A DNA stretch of 6,749 bases from Nitrospira sp. (lineage in GTDB: Bacteria; UBA9089; CG2-30-40-21; SBAY01): NCBI GenBank assembly GCA_005239945.1, contig SBAY01000127.1, positions 1 to 6,749 of the forward strand, given 5' to 3'. Each line of letters opens with the position of its first letter. The stretch's first letter is position 1. Both the position numbers and the translations under genes were made by a program. Shown in pieces: positions 6,438 through 6,749 of this stretch. The notes beneath the pieces were generated by a model. That model was given only the letters and a program-made list of their open reading frames with translations. It did not search any database and was not told the origin of the DNA.

Positions 6438-6749
6438 TCTAATCCTTTGTAAAATCGGGATTTGAGGTTTTGAATCCGGAGATTCCGAATTTGGAACCCC
6501 AAATTCATAATCGGGGCAGTCATTGGTAGAGATAGGAAATAGCCAGGATTAACCCAACTGTGATTCAGACAGTAAACCATAGACAAAAGACATCAGACTA
6601 AAGAGGGGAAAAATTGCAGAAAAATAAAGGTATGAAAAAGAGATCTATAGGTAATCCCTCAGACTACCATATAAAAGTCAAGAATTTTTTTAATTTATTT
6701 TCTATAATATTGTTGAATACAATTTCCCCTTTCCCCAAGAATACAAGGC
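6438..6749. other. Non-coding region upstream of nrdR with two degenerate heptamer tracts
   Basis: I see no gene here. Two stretches read in 7-nt register. The one at about 6450-6512 includes GGGATTT, GAGGTTT, GGAGATT and CCGAATT; the one at 6566-6605 includes CAGACAG, TAGACAA, AAGACAT and CAGACTA. The rest is AT-rich. The last 70 bases contain a TTGACT on the minus strand with no matching -10 box. A 27-codon open stretch on the minus strand from the right edge, ending at a TAG near 6665, could be the tail of a gene outside the window, but nothing in it is recognisable. Confidence 0.5.

Noticed and set aside
6380..6586. Minus-strand ORF of 68 codons upstream of nrdR
   Set aside because: It overlaps the nrdR promoter and a heptamer tract (FQIRNLRIQNLKS is repeat-encoded), has no Shine-Dalgarno sequence and resembles no known family.
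6680..6708. Possible plus-strand promoter with TATAAT at 6703-6708
   Set aside because: No acceptable -35 box lies 16-18 bp upstream, and no gene follows within the window; AT-rich DNA gives such hits by chance.

Overview
The window is AT-rich bacterial DNA. Every gene I can support lies on the minus strand, so transcription runs right to left: nrdR (6344-5871), then a DUF2723/TMEM260-type GT-C membrane glycosyltransferase with a TPR tail (5601-3089, broken), then a large secreted modular beta-helix protein (3092 to beyond position 1, broken and cut by the window edge). NrdR indicates Bacteria. The mix of low GC, cohesin and dockerin modules, a DUF2723-TPR fusion and many degenerate heptanucleotide tracts resembles genomes of uncultivated candidate phyla from groundwater or sediment (Omnitrophota- or Desantisbacteria-like). 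This placement is a guess from content.

Right part (6345-6749): no convincing gene. It holds a consensus sigma-70 promoter for nrdR with an A-rich upstream element. Two NrdR-box-like palindromes lie exactly 32 bp apart across this promoter, suggesting autoregulation. Two degenerate 7-nt-period tracts lie further upstream. Between nrdR and the glycosyltransferase gene is a ~133-nt tract in unbroken 7-nt register that folds back on itself, followed by a second TTGACA-18-TATAAT promoter.

Middle part (3089-5601): one ancestral ORF of about 832 codons, now split by two lesions. One is an in-frame TAG in the first membrane helix (5428-5430). The other is a frameshift in a heptamer tract (4924-4993), where a 12-bp direct repeat of period 14 accounts exactly for the shift. 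Removing 14 nt and reading the TAG as a sense codon restores the whole family pattern: GT-C first loop with DSGD and HPTGYP, multiple membrane helices, a GDDDxFPxWY motif and a TPR tail.

Left part (1-3092): the secreted protein starts at an ATGA overlap with the glycosyltransferase stop. It has a signal peptide, a Gly-rich right-handed beta-helix built partly from 123-bp repeats, an IPT/TIG-like module, a cohesin-like module, a carboxypeptidase-regulatory-like module, a dockerin and a Pro-rich linker running off the window. An exact 37-bp tandem duplication (2075-2149) shifts its frame; deleting one copy restores 1018 continuous codons. The operon may once have made, and possibly glycosylated, a surface protein. 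As assembled, both genes are interrupted. Decay, tandem-repeat phase variation and assembly error all remain possible.
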